From assembly GCA_025531455.1 (NCBI GenBank), contig JAMYHL010000079.1:124001-188000 (forward strand): 64,000 nucleotides of DNA. Direction: 5' to 3'. Origin of the DNA: Apiotrichum sp. Y4204. Lineage: Eukaryota > Basidiomycota > Tremellomycetes > Trichosporonales > Trichosporonaceae. The notes beneath the pieces are model-generated. The model had not been told where the DNA came from. It did no database searches and worked only from the letters and a program-made list of their open reading frames with translations. Below are positions 35,346-47,241 of this stretch, in pieces (within the stretch, counting starts at the first letter, position 1; every line of letters starts with the position of its first letter). The position numbers and the translations under genes are program-made.

Positions 35346-36232
35346 ATGAACTTTTCCACCACCCCGCTCCCCCTCCCGCCCGTGAGCGCGCCGTGCCTCG
35401 CGGTGATCACGCTCGGGTCCGACGGGCCGCGCCACAGCGCGATGATGGGCCTCGGCGTCGACGCGAGCGCGACGGACCGCGTCGAGATCGGGCAGAACAT
35501 CCGTACCGTCTTCTGGCGCGCGCGCGTCGGTGTCGCCAAGGTGAGTCGTTACGGGTGGAAATTGAGCCGCCCTCCACACCGCATTGTTACTGACTTCAGG
35601 ACGCACTCATCATTGCACCGCTCGAGACGCCGCCCAACCCCCTGCTGAGCAGCCGCCCCGTCGCCGCCGACAAGGCGAAAGAGTTCCCGATCCTGCCCGA
35701 GCACGACACGTCGACCCTCGCAGGCCGCATCGCCCACCTCCTCCACCAGGACTCGCACCCCGTCAAGGCGCCAAAGCCGGTGACCGATTTCCCGGGGACG
35801 ATTGACGGCCAGCCCCTGGCGGGCATCTCGGTCCCCATCTCCGTCCTCGACCGCCGCCACCTCCTCGTCGACACCAAGAGTAAGGAGACATATGTCCAGA
35901 TCCCCGTCGGCTCCGACGACCCCCTCAAGCAGGCGACCCTGTCGTTTGAGTTTGACGACTGGCTCACCGCCACGGCCGACGCCGAGATCCTCGGTACGAA
36001 CCTCCAGCTCGCGCTCGACGGTGCCGAGCCGACCGCCGCGCCTGCCGGAGCGGCACAGAACGGTGCTGCGTCCGCCCCGGCAGGCGCGTCCGCCGGGCTC
36101 GGCCCAGAGCTCACTCCCCAGCGCACGCAGCACGGCCTGCGCGCGGGCCGCGACAACGACGGATCGACCCACCCCTCCGGAGACGGCGAGTACAAGGCTG
36201 GATGGCAGGACGCTATGCGTGGAAAGTGGTAG
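35346..36232 (+). CDS. Conserved-looking cytosolic protein of unknown function
   Basis: Two exons (35346-35540, 35600-36232; 59-base intron with a CTGACTTCAG end) give 275 residues. The start has an ideal CCACCATGAAC context. Strong GC3 bias and a single clear intron argue for a real expressed gene. The N-terminal 65 residues contain APCLAVITLGSDGPRHSAMM and IGQNIRTVFWRARVGVAK, with alternating hydrophobics that suggest beta strands. The middle part (RRHLLVDTKSKETYVQIPVG, ATLSFEFDDWLTATADAEIL) looks globular; residues about 215-240 are A/G/P-rich and disordered. The C-terminus ends EYKAGWQDAMRGKW. No signal peptide or membrane segment. I do not recognise the family. Confidence 0.7.
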
Positions 36233-37533
36233 TTTTCGGGTATAATATGCATGTACGAGTATGAGTGTTGGACACTTGAGTGGTGCGCGGAGAGCAGAAC
36301 GCGATGTCGACGTTGCTTCTGATTCTCAAGCCAAGATGTTCTCTCGAAGCGAGGCGACGCCGCATTGATAAAAAGCGCCACATAGTCATTCGCGAAGTGC
36401 GCCACAGAGCCCTCAGGTGAACGATCGATGATAAGACAGAGCTGATGGCGGACGCACTGGAAGAATGGACACTGGGGATACTGGGTATAAGGGTAGTTGG
36501 AGATGTAGCACCTTCTGTCACTGGAAGCTAGAAAAAGAGGCCGAGCCTGCCGGTACTCGCCTCTCTCGAGCTCTCTCCTGCACACTCCTCGTAGCTCGAT
36601 ATGTATACAGTGCAACGTGCAACCGTGTGGCTTAATGACACGTTAATCACACATGGTCAGGTAGAAAGGATGACATGATGACATGCATGACATGTTGACA
36701 TGTTGACATGTTGACAGCGCAGACAGCATCACAATCTCGATGCATCCTTGAGGCTCGGAGAGACCTCGAAACACAATTAACACAAGGTCTGCTCCATCGC
36801 GAGGACCGTGACGGTCAAGAGGGCATCCCAATAGATAACGTGAGCCACGAGCCAGTAAAGTTCAGGGGAAGAAGAGCGCGACGAGTGTTAAAAATAGAAC
36901 ATCCATCACTCGCACTACTGACTTTTTTTGTACCACCACTGCGCGCAGCCGCGTCCATCACGTCCTCACCACCGGGCAGAGCGTCGTCGCCGTCGAGCAC
37001 GTTGCTGAGGCTGCATACGGATGTGAGGAATGTGCGGGATGTGTCGGGTCTATCCGAGGCATGCATGCATGCGGTGGGCGTGGCTGTTTTGGGAGTCGGG
37101 TGTGTTGCGGTGAGTGGGTAATTGGCCGACGTTGGTTGACTGACGTGCTGTGATGACCGCAAAGTCCTCTTTTTCTCCATTAATCCAATCTTGATATCCC
37201 GCTCGTCTGCTCTCTTGCGTCTCTTGCCGTTTCATCGCTCCAACGAATCCCAAAGATGCATCTCACAGATAACAAGATCTCATTTACCTTTAGAACTCTT
37301 AGAGCACACCTAGCCCGTTGCCAAGACCGCTCCGTCCTCGTCTGCGAGCATTGCCGCATCTATCTATAGACACATTAGACTCTCTCATCACCACCACCAT
37401 CGGCTTGCGCAACATCTCTCGACGGTCAACCGACAACCGCAGCCCACTCTGGCACTGGCGCTCTTCACATCTGCCCATCTCACTTTTATCTCGGCTGGCC
37501 GACTGTACACACTAGACTCGACGACGACGACGG
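36233..37533. other. Intergenic stretch upstream of the zinc transporter
   Basis: A minus-strand frame (36815-37180, 121 codons) includes a GC-biased acidic segment, LSNVLDGDDALPGGEDVMDA, that could be an exon, but no consistent splicing was found. The repeat at 36671-36716 lies here. Confidence 0.4.
36671..36716. repeat. TGACATGT-type tandem repeat
   Basis: Five to six imperfect copies of TGACATG(TT/AT/C) in a row in noncoding DNA. Confidence 0.85.
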
Positions 37534-37540
37534 TATATAT
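37534..37540 (+). promoter_or_regulatory. TATA-like box of the ZIP transporter
   Basis: TATATAT about 94 bases upstream of the start codon, with a C/T-rich leader after it. Confidence 0.5.
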
Positions 37541-37633
37541 GCTCACCCGGCAGTGATCCTGTCCCTCATCCCACAACGACCGCAAAAGCTCCGGCGTCCG
37601 CTCCCTCCTTTTCTCATCTCATCCACACCCACC

Positions 37634-38873
37634 ATGGCCGACACATCCCAGATCCCCGACATGAGCCTCGACACCGAGGACCCCTGTGCCGCGTCCTTCT
37701 CCACCACGCACTGGGGCCTGCGTATCGGCGCCATCTTCATCATCCTCGCGACCTCTGCCCTCGGCACCATCCTGCCCGTGCTCCTCCGTCAGAGCAATGT
37801 TGTCCCAAGGGCCGCGTTTGAGTGAGTTGTTGTTGTGGGTGTGATCAAGGTGACTCACCCACGCGATCCCATCTCTGCTTCACCACTGACCCTCCAGCTT
37901 TGCAAAGTACTTTGGCTCGGGCGTCATCATTGCTACGGCCTTTATCCACCTCCTCGCGCCGGCGTTCGACGAGCTCGGCTCTGAATGCCTCTCGGGGACT
38001 TGGACCGAGTACGACTGGGCTCCGGCGTTTGCGCTCATCGCCGTGTTCGGCATGTTCTTCGCCGAGGTCGCGGCCTACCGTATCGGCACGGAGCGGCTGA
38101 TGCGCCTTGGCGTCCCATACTCGTCGCATGCGGATGACGCAACCGACGCACACGCACACTCGCACGCACACGACCCCCCTCTCGATGTGAACACCTCCGC
38201 CCTCGACCACCCGGGCCACGTCCATCCCGAGGCGATCCCAACTGCCACCGCACACGACGTCGACACCGTCGCCGAGCACACCATCACCCACAACCACACC
38301 CACGAAAAGCCGCTCGCCAAGGATCCCGAGAGCCTTTCTTCCCATTCGTCCTCCACTCTCGCTCAGGAGGCCAGCCGTGCCGAGACCGCCGCCCAGATCC
38401 TCGCAGTCGGCATCCTCGAGTTTGGCGTCATCCTCCACTCGATCATCATCGGCCTCACCCTCGCAGTCAGCGACGAGTTTATCGTGCTGTTTGTCGTCAT
38501 CATCTTCCACCAGATGTTCGAGGGCCTCGGTCTCGGCTCCCGTCTCGCAGGTCTGACGCTGCCCCGCAGCGTAAACTGGGTGCGCTACTTTGCCGCGGTG
38601 CTCTACTCAATCTGCACGCCCATTGGCATTGCGGTCGGCCTCGGTGTCCGCCAGACGTACAACGGAAACGGCAAGGCGGCGCTCATCACCTCGGGCATCC
38701 TCGACGCCATCTCAGCGGGTATCCTCCTCTACACTGGTCTTGTCGAGCTCCTCGCACACGAGATACTGCTCAACCCCCGCATGATGCGCGCGTCAAACGG
38801 CAAGCTCGCGTACGCCTTCATCTGCATGTCCCTCGGCGCGGGCCTCATGGCCCTTCTTGGTCGCTGGGCGTGA
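37634..38873 (+). CDS. ZIP family zinc transporter (Zrt-like)
   Basis: Two exons (37634-37821, 37898-38873; 76-base intron) give 387 residues. ZIP proteins import Zn2+ or other divalent metals across the plasma or vacu­olar membrane. Membrane segments are clear: LRIGAIFIILATSALGTILP, SGVIIATAFIHLLAPAFDEL, WAPAFALIAVFGMFFAEVAA, then after a long loop ILEFGVILHSIIIGLTLAV, FIVLFVVIIFHQMFEGLGLG and three more to the C-terminus. The metal-path histidines and glutamate of segments IV (HSIIIGL) and V (HQMFEG) are present. The loop between segments III and IV is histidine-rich (HAHSHAHD, HNHTHE), the usual cytosolic metal sensor. The ATG has a CCCACCATGGCC context. It is probably a plasma-membrane Zrt1/Zrt2-type carrier, expected to be controlled by zinc, though no Zap1-like site was identified. 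Confidence 0.95.
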
Positions 38874-39419
38874 GAGTGTGATTGATCGGAAGATTCCAGC
38901 GAGAAGTGAGGAAGGAAAAGAGAGTCTGGTGCGAGCAGTGCCTGACACCAACGGATCTTATATCTTATAATGCGCTATAGACCATTATCTGGCATCTCCT
39001 GTGGATACCCATGCCCATGTATCATATCCTTCAATCCATTGTTTGCTTGATGTTGCGTGTGCGAAGCGACGGCGACAGGCATAACTAGAAGCAGGAACCA
39101 GCTGGGACAGTGTCCATAGGCTGGTGGGACAGTGTCCACAGCCTGGGGGGCGCGCCACTCGCAATCTGCCCCGCCCAGGAAGCGCAATTTCCACATGCAC
39201 ACACACTCATCATCACTCGGCATTCTTTTGTCCATCGAGAACATCCATCCATACTTTCATTTCCCCGTGCTTCTCACTTCTCTTGCATTCACCGACTGTC
39301 GCCACCCACCGGGTCCCAAGCACCAATCACTCCTATCGGTGGTCCAGCGCGTCAAGCGTCCTCTCTATCTCCTCTATCCGACTCTCACCTCCAATCATCC
39401 CTCCAACCCCACTCCACCA

Positions 39420-42400
39420 ATGGCCACCGCTCTCCGCGCCACAGCGGCCGCGGCGCGGTTCGCGTGGAACTATCCGCTCTACGCGCTCGGAGTCGTCGTC
39501 GCGCTCTACCTCGTATTCCTAGATGCGCGTCGGCGGTGGCGCGTCCGCCGCGCGCTGAACGCAGCAAGACTGTGAGTATACACCTTTTCCTGTTCCTCAT
39601 TCATCTTCCCTCTGGATCCCTCATCACTAACGCACAGGGAGAAGCGCCGCCGCGCCGGAATCCCCGATAGCGACACGCGCCCGTGGCTCATCGCGCGCCC
39701 GGCTGCCGAGCTGCGGCGGCGCGAGGAGGCCAAGGCGGCAGCGGCGGCCCTGGCCGCGAAAGAGGAGGAACGCCGGCTCGCAGAGAAGCAGCAAGAGATC
39801 CGGGAATGGGGCCAGGGCGCGCTGCGCACGCTGCAGCGTCTCAACTCTACTGGCCAGCTGAGCACGCGGGCCGCGGCGCGTAAACCAGTGTACGAGGACG
39901 AGGACGACGAGTGAGTGTTGGGTTTTGGAGGCTGTGTCTGATGGCAGGTTTTGGGCACAGGAGAGCGCGTCCGTCGTCAACGAGCAAGCAGCACCGTCAT
40001 GGGCGCGGTCGTCGCCCGCGCGGCCGCGCTCGGCGCTACCCGCGTCGCGCGAGAAATCACGGGAAGAAAAGCTGCGTCCTGTCAACCGTAATGTGTCGCG
40101 GGCACAGCCCAGGGCTCGGCAGCCGAGTTCCCGGGCCCGGGTCCAGAAACGCGGACGTGGGGATTCTGACTCGGAGGACGAGCCCGTGCGTCCCCGTAAG
40201 GCTGGGCGGGCGCGGCCTGTCCGGTCACGTGCTGTCGAGGATGAGGAAATGGCGAGCGACGACTCGGAGATGGACGAGGATGAGGAGGAGGACGAGCTCG
40301 AGATGATGGAGGAGGAGGAGATGGACGGCGTGGACATGGACGAGGAGATTGTTGTCGATGAGACGCCTGCGCGGATAAAGCGCACGCTGCAGGAGGAAGG
40401 GCCGCGGAAGCGTGCGCGCAAGTCTCCGTCGCCGTCTGTCGACTCGACTGACTCGGATATGGAGACGGATACGCCGAAGCAGGCCCCGCGGGGCGCGACC
40501 ACCCTGCGTGCGGAGACCGACGCGCCCGACAACCTTCCCGTGTACGGGGCGGCGAACGCGTCGACCGAAGCGGTCCGCGAATGGACGGACGCGGCGGGGA
40601 TCGACTGGTTCCTCGCCGCTGACGGAACGCGGTTCCGCGCCGAGGAGATCCGTATCGCCACGCTCAAGTACACGATGCCGCGGGATAGCGAGCACCCCGA
40701 CGCGCGTACCGAGGCGGGCGGATTCGTGCGTGTCTGGGTTGAGGAGTGCGAGTACGACGCCCTCAAGGCCGAGGGACGCCTCAAGTGGCAGGCAAAGGAG
40801 CGGGAGCTCAAGGACAAGGGCAAGGAGAGGGAGAAGGAGAGGGAGGAGGACAGGGAAGATTCGCCAAAGAACACCAAATCGTCGCGGGGCACAGCGTCTC
40901 CGGGCTCTGATCTCCCGTCACGCCCGTCGTCCGCCATGTCGATGCGCTCGCAGCGCACCCTCTCGCGCTCGTTTGGCCCGAAGCGCATCGGCTTGGCAAA
41001 CTCCGTCATGGCCAAGCCCTCGGCCTCGGTCTCGTCCTCGCGCCCCGAATCGCCATACTACACCAACACGGCGGCGTTTGACCGCCAGCTTGCGGATCCG
41101 GCGCGCAGCCGCCTCAACTCGCCCGCGCGCTTCGGATCCCCACAGCGCAGACAGTTTAGCGAAGCCGGCCGTGCAAAGCGCCATGACGAGCTCATTGCCA
41201 AGCTTGGCGGCAAGGACGAGCCCGGGACGCCTGCCGCGCCCGCGGCGCCCGTGTCGACCCCAACTGCCACCCCAGCGGGGCAAAGCTTCTTCAAGACTGA
41301 CAAGACCGCTGCTGCGGCCGCTACCGCGCCCGCTGTGTCTTCGCCCCTGCGCAACGAGTCGGCTACCCAAAAGGACTCACTCGCCGTCCCCTCCTTCTTC
41401 TCCAGCCCGGCTGAAAAGGACCAGGAGAAGGACAAGGGCAAGGACAAGGACAGGGCCGTGCCCTCGTTCTTCGGTTCGTCGGACAAGTCTGCGGATAAAG
41501 CGGGTGATAAACTTGCATCTACACCATTCGGCTTTGGGGACAAGAAGGATGACAAACCGGCAGAGACAAAGGCGGTCCCGTCATTCTTCGGAGCTGCCGC
41601 TGCCGACAAGTCCGCCGACAAGCCTGCCGCTAAGCCTGCCACCCCCGCCGATTCCGATAAGACGCCTGCCAACGCCTCGAAGTCGTTCTCGTTCGGTGCG
41701 CCAGCGGCGGTCGCCGACAAGCCCACTGCTCCCGCCGAGAAACCCGCCGACAAGCCTGCATTTTCATTCAACACTACATCGTCCACTTCTGCATCCTCAA
41801 CTCCCACCTTTTCGTTCGGGAACGCGTCCATCAGTCCCGCCGCCCCCGCTCCGCCGGCTGTTACCGCCGCCTCTGCCTCCACCGGATTCAGCTCCAAGCC
41901 TGCCGAGACCCCTGGCCTGCCCACCGCTTCTGCAGGTGGATTCTTTGGTCTCAAGCCATCTGATGCCACCGGCCTCCCGAAGGACACATCTTCCAGCACC
42001 GGCATGTTTGGCAAGCCGGTGGACAAGCCGGCCGAGACCCCAGCACTCGACAAGGCGCCGACCGGTTTCAGCTTCGGCAAACCTGCTGAGTCTCCTGCCC
42101 TCGGATCCGCCTCCGGTGGCTTCAACTTTGGCGCCAAGCAGCCCGCTGAAACGAAGCCAGTCGAGACGCCCGCTTTGGGATCTGGGTCCTCGGGCTTCAG
42201 CTTTGGCTCCAAGCCGGCTGAGACATCCGCGCTTGGATCTGCCTCGAAGAACTTCAGCTTCGGGACCAAGTCGGACGCTGCGAAGCCTGCCGAGACACCT
42301 GCCCTCAGCACCGCCGCTACCGGGTTCAACTTTGGCTCCAAGCCTGCCGAAACCCCTGCTCTCGGCTCAGCATCCTCCGGCTTCAATTTTGGTTCCAAGC

Positions 42401-42909
42401 CGGCTGACTCGCCTGCACCCGGGACCGCATCCTCTGGCTTCAGCTTTTCCAAGCCAGCCGACTCGGCCGCCACTGGTTCTTTCAGTTTCGGCTCCAAACC
42501 CGCGTCCGGAAGCGCGACGCCAACGTCATCCGCCCCGCCGACCGCCACGACTTTCCAGTTCGGCGCGCCGAGTTCCGGAACAGGGTCGTCCTCGGCGCCA
42601 CCGTCGACGACAACGTTTGGTGGCTTTGGATCCGGTGGAGGCGCTGCCCAGGCATCCACAGGCTTCAGCTTTGGCCCGACGCCTGCGCCTGCACCGACCG
42701 CGGGCGCTCAAACCGGCAACTCGACCTTCAGCTTCAACGCGGCCCCATCGTCAGGCTTCTCAGTCGGCACATCGACGCCGACGCCGCCCGGCTCCGCCTC
42801 CACACCAGCATTCTCATTCGCCCCCTCCACCAGCGGGTTCAGCTTTGGCACGGCCCCGGCGTCCGACTCTGGCCGCCCGATGGCGCGCCTCCGCCGCGGC
42901 GCAAAGTAA
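39420..42909 (+). CDS. FG-repeat nucleoporin with N-terminal membrane segment (POM121-like)
   Basis: Three exons (39420-39571, 39638-39910, 39948-42909) give 1128 residues. The second intron is 37 bases (GTGAGT to GGCAG); if it were retained, exon 2 would end two bases later at TGA after DEDDE, and the rest would be read as a separate gene. Residues 17-34 form a membrane segment (YPLYALGVVVALYLVF) followed by RRRWRVRRA, then a charged coil with EEAKAAAAALAAKEEERRLA. Residues 200-350 carry basic clusters that look like nuclear localisation signals (EEGPRKRARKSPSP) beside acidic tracts, and a small conserved-looking block EWTDAAGIDWFLAADGTRF. The C-terminal third is FG-rich, with repeats of about 20 residues of the type KPAETPALGS-SGFNFGS and many FSFG motifs, as in nuclear-pore proteins that form the permeability barrier. 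Membrane anchor, basic NLS region and C-terminal FG repeats match vertebrate POM121 in architecture. Homology is not shown. Confidence 0.82.
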
Positions 42910-43730
42910 TCTGCAGAGTCACCCGTCATTCATTATTCCGTGCATCGCATTTTAGGCAGAGATGAACCTGTCCATCTATGCCGACTGACACGGACTAAAA
43001 TTTGAGCCACTAATGTTCATAACCTCCTGTGAGGTTCCAGATTACAGACTGCAGGAATCGAGGGATCGAGGGTGGCGTTCGCGTGACCGGCGCCCAGTGC
43101 CCATATTCCAGGCCAGCGTTATCAGCACTAACAAAATTTACTAATGGCATTACATCGTCACCGTCAGGACCCCTGTTCGCTACCGAAGAGCTGGAGAAGG
43201 AATCTGGCCGGGCCGCGCCACAAAACCCTCCATCATCGAGGCCCTGTAACTCCCTGGTCCCTGCCATGTTCCCCCTCCTTCTGCGACCCTGAGATTTCCT
43301 CGATAAGATGGTCCCTGCCTCAATCTCTCCTCTTGACTTGATAAGCCACCACCACGACCGCTACGCGGTCACTGTCCGCTTGCGGCGCTAGCGGGGGGTG
43401 TCCGTGACGTCCTGCACTGCAGCGTCGAGCGAAGAATGAAAAAAATACAACAAAAAAAGCACAATAAAGGACCTGCCTTGCGGAGCAGGCTTGGCGGGTA
43501 GTATGCCGTGCAGACAGAATAGATAGACATGAATGATATGATATACTGTGACATTGGTTGCAGTATGGAAACAATTAGCCGCAGCTGGACGCCGCGAAAT
43601 CTTGAAATCTCTATAATGAATATGGGATGTAAGCCGTAAGGGGCATGAATGAATGGATGCAGTGTTGTGCGTGATGCGTGCGTGGCGTATAGTAGGGTAG
43701 GTAATTTGTAGCTTGTTCGTTTTATTCCGT
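42910..43730. other. Convergent 3' intergenic region
   Basis: Between the stop codons of the nucleoporin (plus) and the proline-rich gene (minus). AT-richer than the genes, with a run of A around 43434-43460; no coding frame supported. Confidence 0.6.
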
Positions 43731-45002
43731 CTACGCGCTCGCGCGGGCACGCACGGCGGCAACGACATCGGCGGGGATGGGGGTCACGCGGCGCGCGCCC
43801 CACGGCCAGCGGCGGACGGTGCCCTCGTCGGCTGGCGGGCCGTTGGCGTGCTGCGCCAGGGAGGAGGGCATGCGGCGGGCAGATGTCGGTGTCAGCGCGG
43901 TTGCGGGAGCTGTTGGAGCCGTGGGGGCGGTTGGCGGAGTGAGGATGACGCGCGGGGGCACGATCGTCTCGCTTGCGCCGGGCCCGCCAAAGCGGTACGA
44001 CTGCGGGCGGAAGCTGGATGGCGGGGCGAGCTCGCGCTCTGCGCGCTCTGAGCGCTCCGAGATGGCGAAGAGCGGGTGCGTCAGCGGGGCGCTGAGCGAG
44101 AACGCCTTGCGGTGCCGGTCGCGCCGTGGTGATTTCGGGTTCACGGGCGGTGTCGGTGCGGTGGGCACAGTTCGCGGGCTGACGGGCGTGCTTGGGGTGA
44201 CTGGAACTGGCATGGCTGGCGTGCTTGGGGTGCTTGGGGTGCCCGGGGTGCCAAACTCGCGGACGTGGTCATCTGCATATCCCTTCTTGCCGGCGATGCT
44301 GTTCGCCTCGACTGGTGCACACTGCGTGGCGAGCCTGCGTGCGTCGCCGAGCGCGGGTGGGGCCGTGGGGCGGGTGGGGCTCGGGAGATTTGGGAGGCTT
44401 GGGAGTGTTGGGTGGAGAGCGGACATTGCGGAGCGAGGAACGGATACCGCAAAGTTTCCTGCCGGCGCCGTCGCCGCCGGCGAGCGGGGGAGAGCGGTGC
44501 GAGCTGTGCAGGCGGCAGCGGCAGCAGCAGCGGCAGTAGCCGGGGACTGGGATGGTTGAACCTTGTCAAAATCAAAACCTGTCCGCGTGCTGGCACGGAA
44601 TGTGTGGGGGTAGTCCGGGCGGGAATACAGTTCTGCATCCTCGGCCTCGGCCACGGCTTCGGGGTCAAATGACGGGAGGGGCAGGGCGCGCAGCGCGGCA
44701 GTGATGGCGTGCCCGTCGTCGCTGCCGTCCGGTGTGCCCGGGATGAGGGTTGAGATGGAGCTGGCCGAGTGCGGGCGGGTGTGCTCGAGCTCGGGGGTAG
44801 ACGGAGGAGAGGGGGCGCGCGAGTATGGCACGCAGGTGTCAACGAGCGCGAGAGTCGGCCGCCGCGGCGCTGCTTTAGCTTGTGCCGAAGCCGGAGCTGG
44901 CGTCGGGACGGGGACGGGCATGGTGATTGTGGCAGTGGCTGATCCCCATACGCCACTGGGGCCGGTCGGGCGGCCGTGGGCGAAGGGCATCTCAATGTCC
45001 AT
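43731..45002 (-). CDS. Proline/serine/alanine-rich protein of unknown function
   Basis: One open frame; start chosen at the ATG at 45002 because of its CCCGCCCACCATGG context, although the frame is open for 66 more codons upstream, where a CCAACAG acceptor near 45110 suggests a spliced leader. This gives 423 residues, nearly all disordered: runs of TPSTP, PVPVPTPAPA, TAPTAPTAPA and poly-alanine. A few less simple segments occur: GTPDGSDDGHAITAALRALP, FDPEAVAEAEDAELYSRPDY, KAFSLSAPLTHPLFAISERS. C-terminus VVAAVRARASA. Such proteins are common in basidiomycetes and often carry phosphorylation sites (many SP/TP), but no function can be assigned. Convergent with the nucleoporin. Confidence 0.65.
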   Translation of the reverse strand: MDIEMPFAHGRPTGPSGVWGSATATITMPVPVPTPAPASAQAKAAPRRPTLALVDTCVPYSRAPSPPSTPELEHTRPHSASSISTLIPGTPDGSDDGHAITAALRALPLPSFDPEAVAEAEDAELYSRPDYPHTFRASTRTGFDFDKVQPSQSPATAAAAAAAACTARTALPRSPAATAPAGNFAVSVPRSAMSALHPTLPSLPNLPSPTRPTAPPALGDARRLATQCAPVEANSIAGKKGYADDHVREFGTPGTPSTPSTPAMPVPVTPSTPVSPRTVPTAPTPPVNPKSPRRDRHRKAFSLSAPLTHPLFAISERSERAERELAPPSSFRPQSYRFGGPGASETIVPPRVILTPPTAPTAPTAPATALTPTSARRMPSSLAQHANGPPADEGTVRRWPWGARRVTPIPADVVAAVRARASA

Positions 45003-46534
45003 GGTGGGCGGGGCGCGCACGGCGATGATTGTAGGTGGACGGGGTTTGCGCTCGAGAGCAGGCCGTGGCGGGGGCGGCGGTGGGCGGACGACTTTGCGAG
45101 GGAGGTCTGTTGGAACAACAAGAATGTGGGAGCGATGTGAAGATGGGAGAAAGGGAGATGGCGGTTGTTGATATGTATATGGCAAATGGCGAATCACCAA
45201 ACCAAACGTATCCAGGCGAGTTAGAACACAAATAAGTGTTCAGGTTTCCGGAAACGGGGATGCCGGCGGTGATGGCCAACGTGGTGAGTGGGCCGAAAGA
45301 GGCGGCGGGTGGCACGGCGGTCGCAGGCGGTCGCAAGCGGTCACAGATGGCGAGTATCAGATGGAGGTCCGGAAGAGGCGATGGTGGAAACACGGTTTGG
45401 CGCACGCCACTGTGTGTGCGCGGAAAGAGGGGGTGCAGTTGATGACAGTGGACGAAAGACGGCAAACAGTCGATACTCGCGACGGTGGGAGATAGAGTAT
45501 TGGATTCTTTGTATAAAACGCACGCAGAGGAGGGTGTGTTGTGCACACACACGCCAAAAGCAAGTTTATGAAGCAGCGACAACAAGTTGTCAGCAATGAC
45601 GGCGGGCGAGACGGGGTCCGGGGCCAAGCATGGGCGCCGAGATTGAGCCAATTTTTGAATTAATATTATCAAGATCCAGTGGCGTCGGGGAGTGTAGCAG
45701 CCGGCGGCGAGCGCGGACGCCGGAGACCGTGACGAAGAGGGGTGAGGAGCGCGAGCAAAGCCAGCGAAGGGGAGGGGTCGGTAAGCGAGGGCCCAGCCAG
45801 ATCCGTCAGACACCCAGAGGTGAGATACCCGCAGTCGAACAGGAAAAAATCATAACAAGGTTTGGAGGAAATGGGCATTGGCATGTCTTGGCCATTTCGC
45901 CAGAGATGCAGAGGTCCAGAGAGAGGCAGGGCATCCGAATGGAAAGATGAATAGCAGAGGGTCGGGGGGTCGAGGCCGGCGGGTATACGTACGCACTATC
46001 GCAATGTGCATTCAAACCGCGGTGAGACCCGGGGTCCGGAGGCCGAGGAGATACGAGGCCGGCGCATGGGGGGGATAAGCATGAGGACCACGCAGACGCA
46101 GGCGGGGTCCGCAGAAGATGCAGAGATGCAGAGATGCAGACACGGGTGCACAGGCATGACATGGCAGTGGAAGATTGAGGAGTGTGGGGTAACTTTGTCA
46201 GCTCTTGTATCTCTCTGTCTGCAGAAGATGGGTATGCAACTCTGCTCGGAAAAGTACGATTCCCAGTCGAGAGCTCCTATCGGACCACTCGTATCGGAAC
46301 TGCAATCCCTCTTTCACCCCTCTACGCACGCCGTCACGATAACGGCATCCACAGAGCCCCACACTGGGGTCCAAGGAACCGGCGCAGTGGTGCAGTGCAA
46401 CCGGCTACTCTGTTACTCTGTGCACCGTGCGATGCCTTGCGCGCCTTGCGTCTTGACTGTTCTTGGATGCTTGGCATATTCTCTACCCCACAGAATCCCC
46501 AGAATTCCCAGGTCCAGGAAATCACTACGCACCG

Positions 46535-47241
46535 TCAAAACACAGGTCCTCTGGGTCTTGCGGGTCGATCACGCCCACGACGTCGGCGGCGAGGAGGCAC
46601 TCGCGCGCGGTGGTCGACATGGGCGCGGCGGCCCACTTTCCGGATGGAGCGTGCGGTCGCATTGCGGCCGGCCGGGGTATGCTTTTGCTGGCGGAAGTGC
46701 TGTTTTGGCAGTTGGCAGTCGGAGATCGGGTCCTCCGGTGTCGACTCTTAATTACAAGAGGAGTACGCGATATGTGATGGGTGATGTAAATGTGACAGGT
46801 GACACAGAATGTAATTGTGTAGTCCCGAAAGAGAGCAGTAGAGAACAGCTAGATTGGACTAACACACCTCAATGTGCGTTGCCTCAATCGGCCAAGCACT
46901 GCTCGACGAGGCTAGTCGTCGAGGAATGGAGGTGGAATGCCCGATACGACAACTCGGATGTCTCGGGAGGGGAGTGTCGGCGAGTTCTGGATTCTGGACT
47001 CTGTTTTTTGTTCTTGATCGACAGACTGTTGGTGAGATGAGAGAATAGAGAGTGTTGACGAGAGTAATGTTGAGAAAGTGAGGTTGTTGATGATCACGAT
47101 CATCTGCAGTGTCGCTGTCGACGCTGGCTCGCTGCTTGTCGTTGTTGTTTGCCGGCGTTGGAGGATACCATTGGCCAAGCGCATGTGTTCAAATATCTGC
47201 AAACCATACTGCTGGACGCCCTCCATCGGCTCTCTCAGCAT
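46535..47241 (-). CDS. Possible intron-rich gene, unknown
   Basis: A first exon from the ATG at 47241 (MEGVQQYGLQIFEHMRLAN follows five codons later) ends at a GTATCC donor; later segments could be joined in phase through a GTGTGT donor near 46850 to an exon ending at 46535. In another frame the last segment is strikingly GC-biased (MSTTARECLLAADVVGVIDP, ATG at 46620) and ends at a GTGCGT donor or a stop at 46525. The two readings conflict, so the gene model is speculative. Confidence 0.18.

Noticed and set aside
35596..36615. 339-codon minus-strand frame opposite the 35346 gene
   Set aside because: It overlaps a gene with clear start context, intron and bias; the antisense frame results from GC3 bias.
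39420..39914. Separate small single-pass membrane protein ending DEDDE
   Set aside because: The stop overlaps a perfect GTGAGT donor with an acceptor 37 bases on that keeps the phase into the FG-repeat frame, so one gene is more likely.
41058..42659. 533-codon minus-strand frame opposite the FG repeats
   Set aside because: Antisense shadow of the nucleoporin repeats; no start context or independent signal.
46006..47040. 344-codon plus-strand open frame
   Set aside because: No leader, no codon bias, no domain, and it crosses stretches with better (though weak) signals on the other strand. Judged a chance frame.
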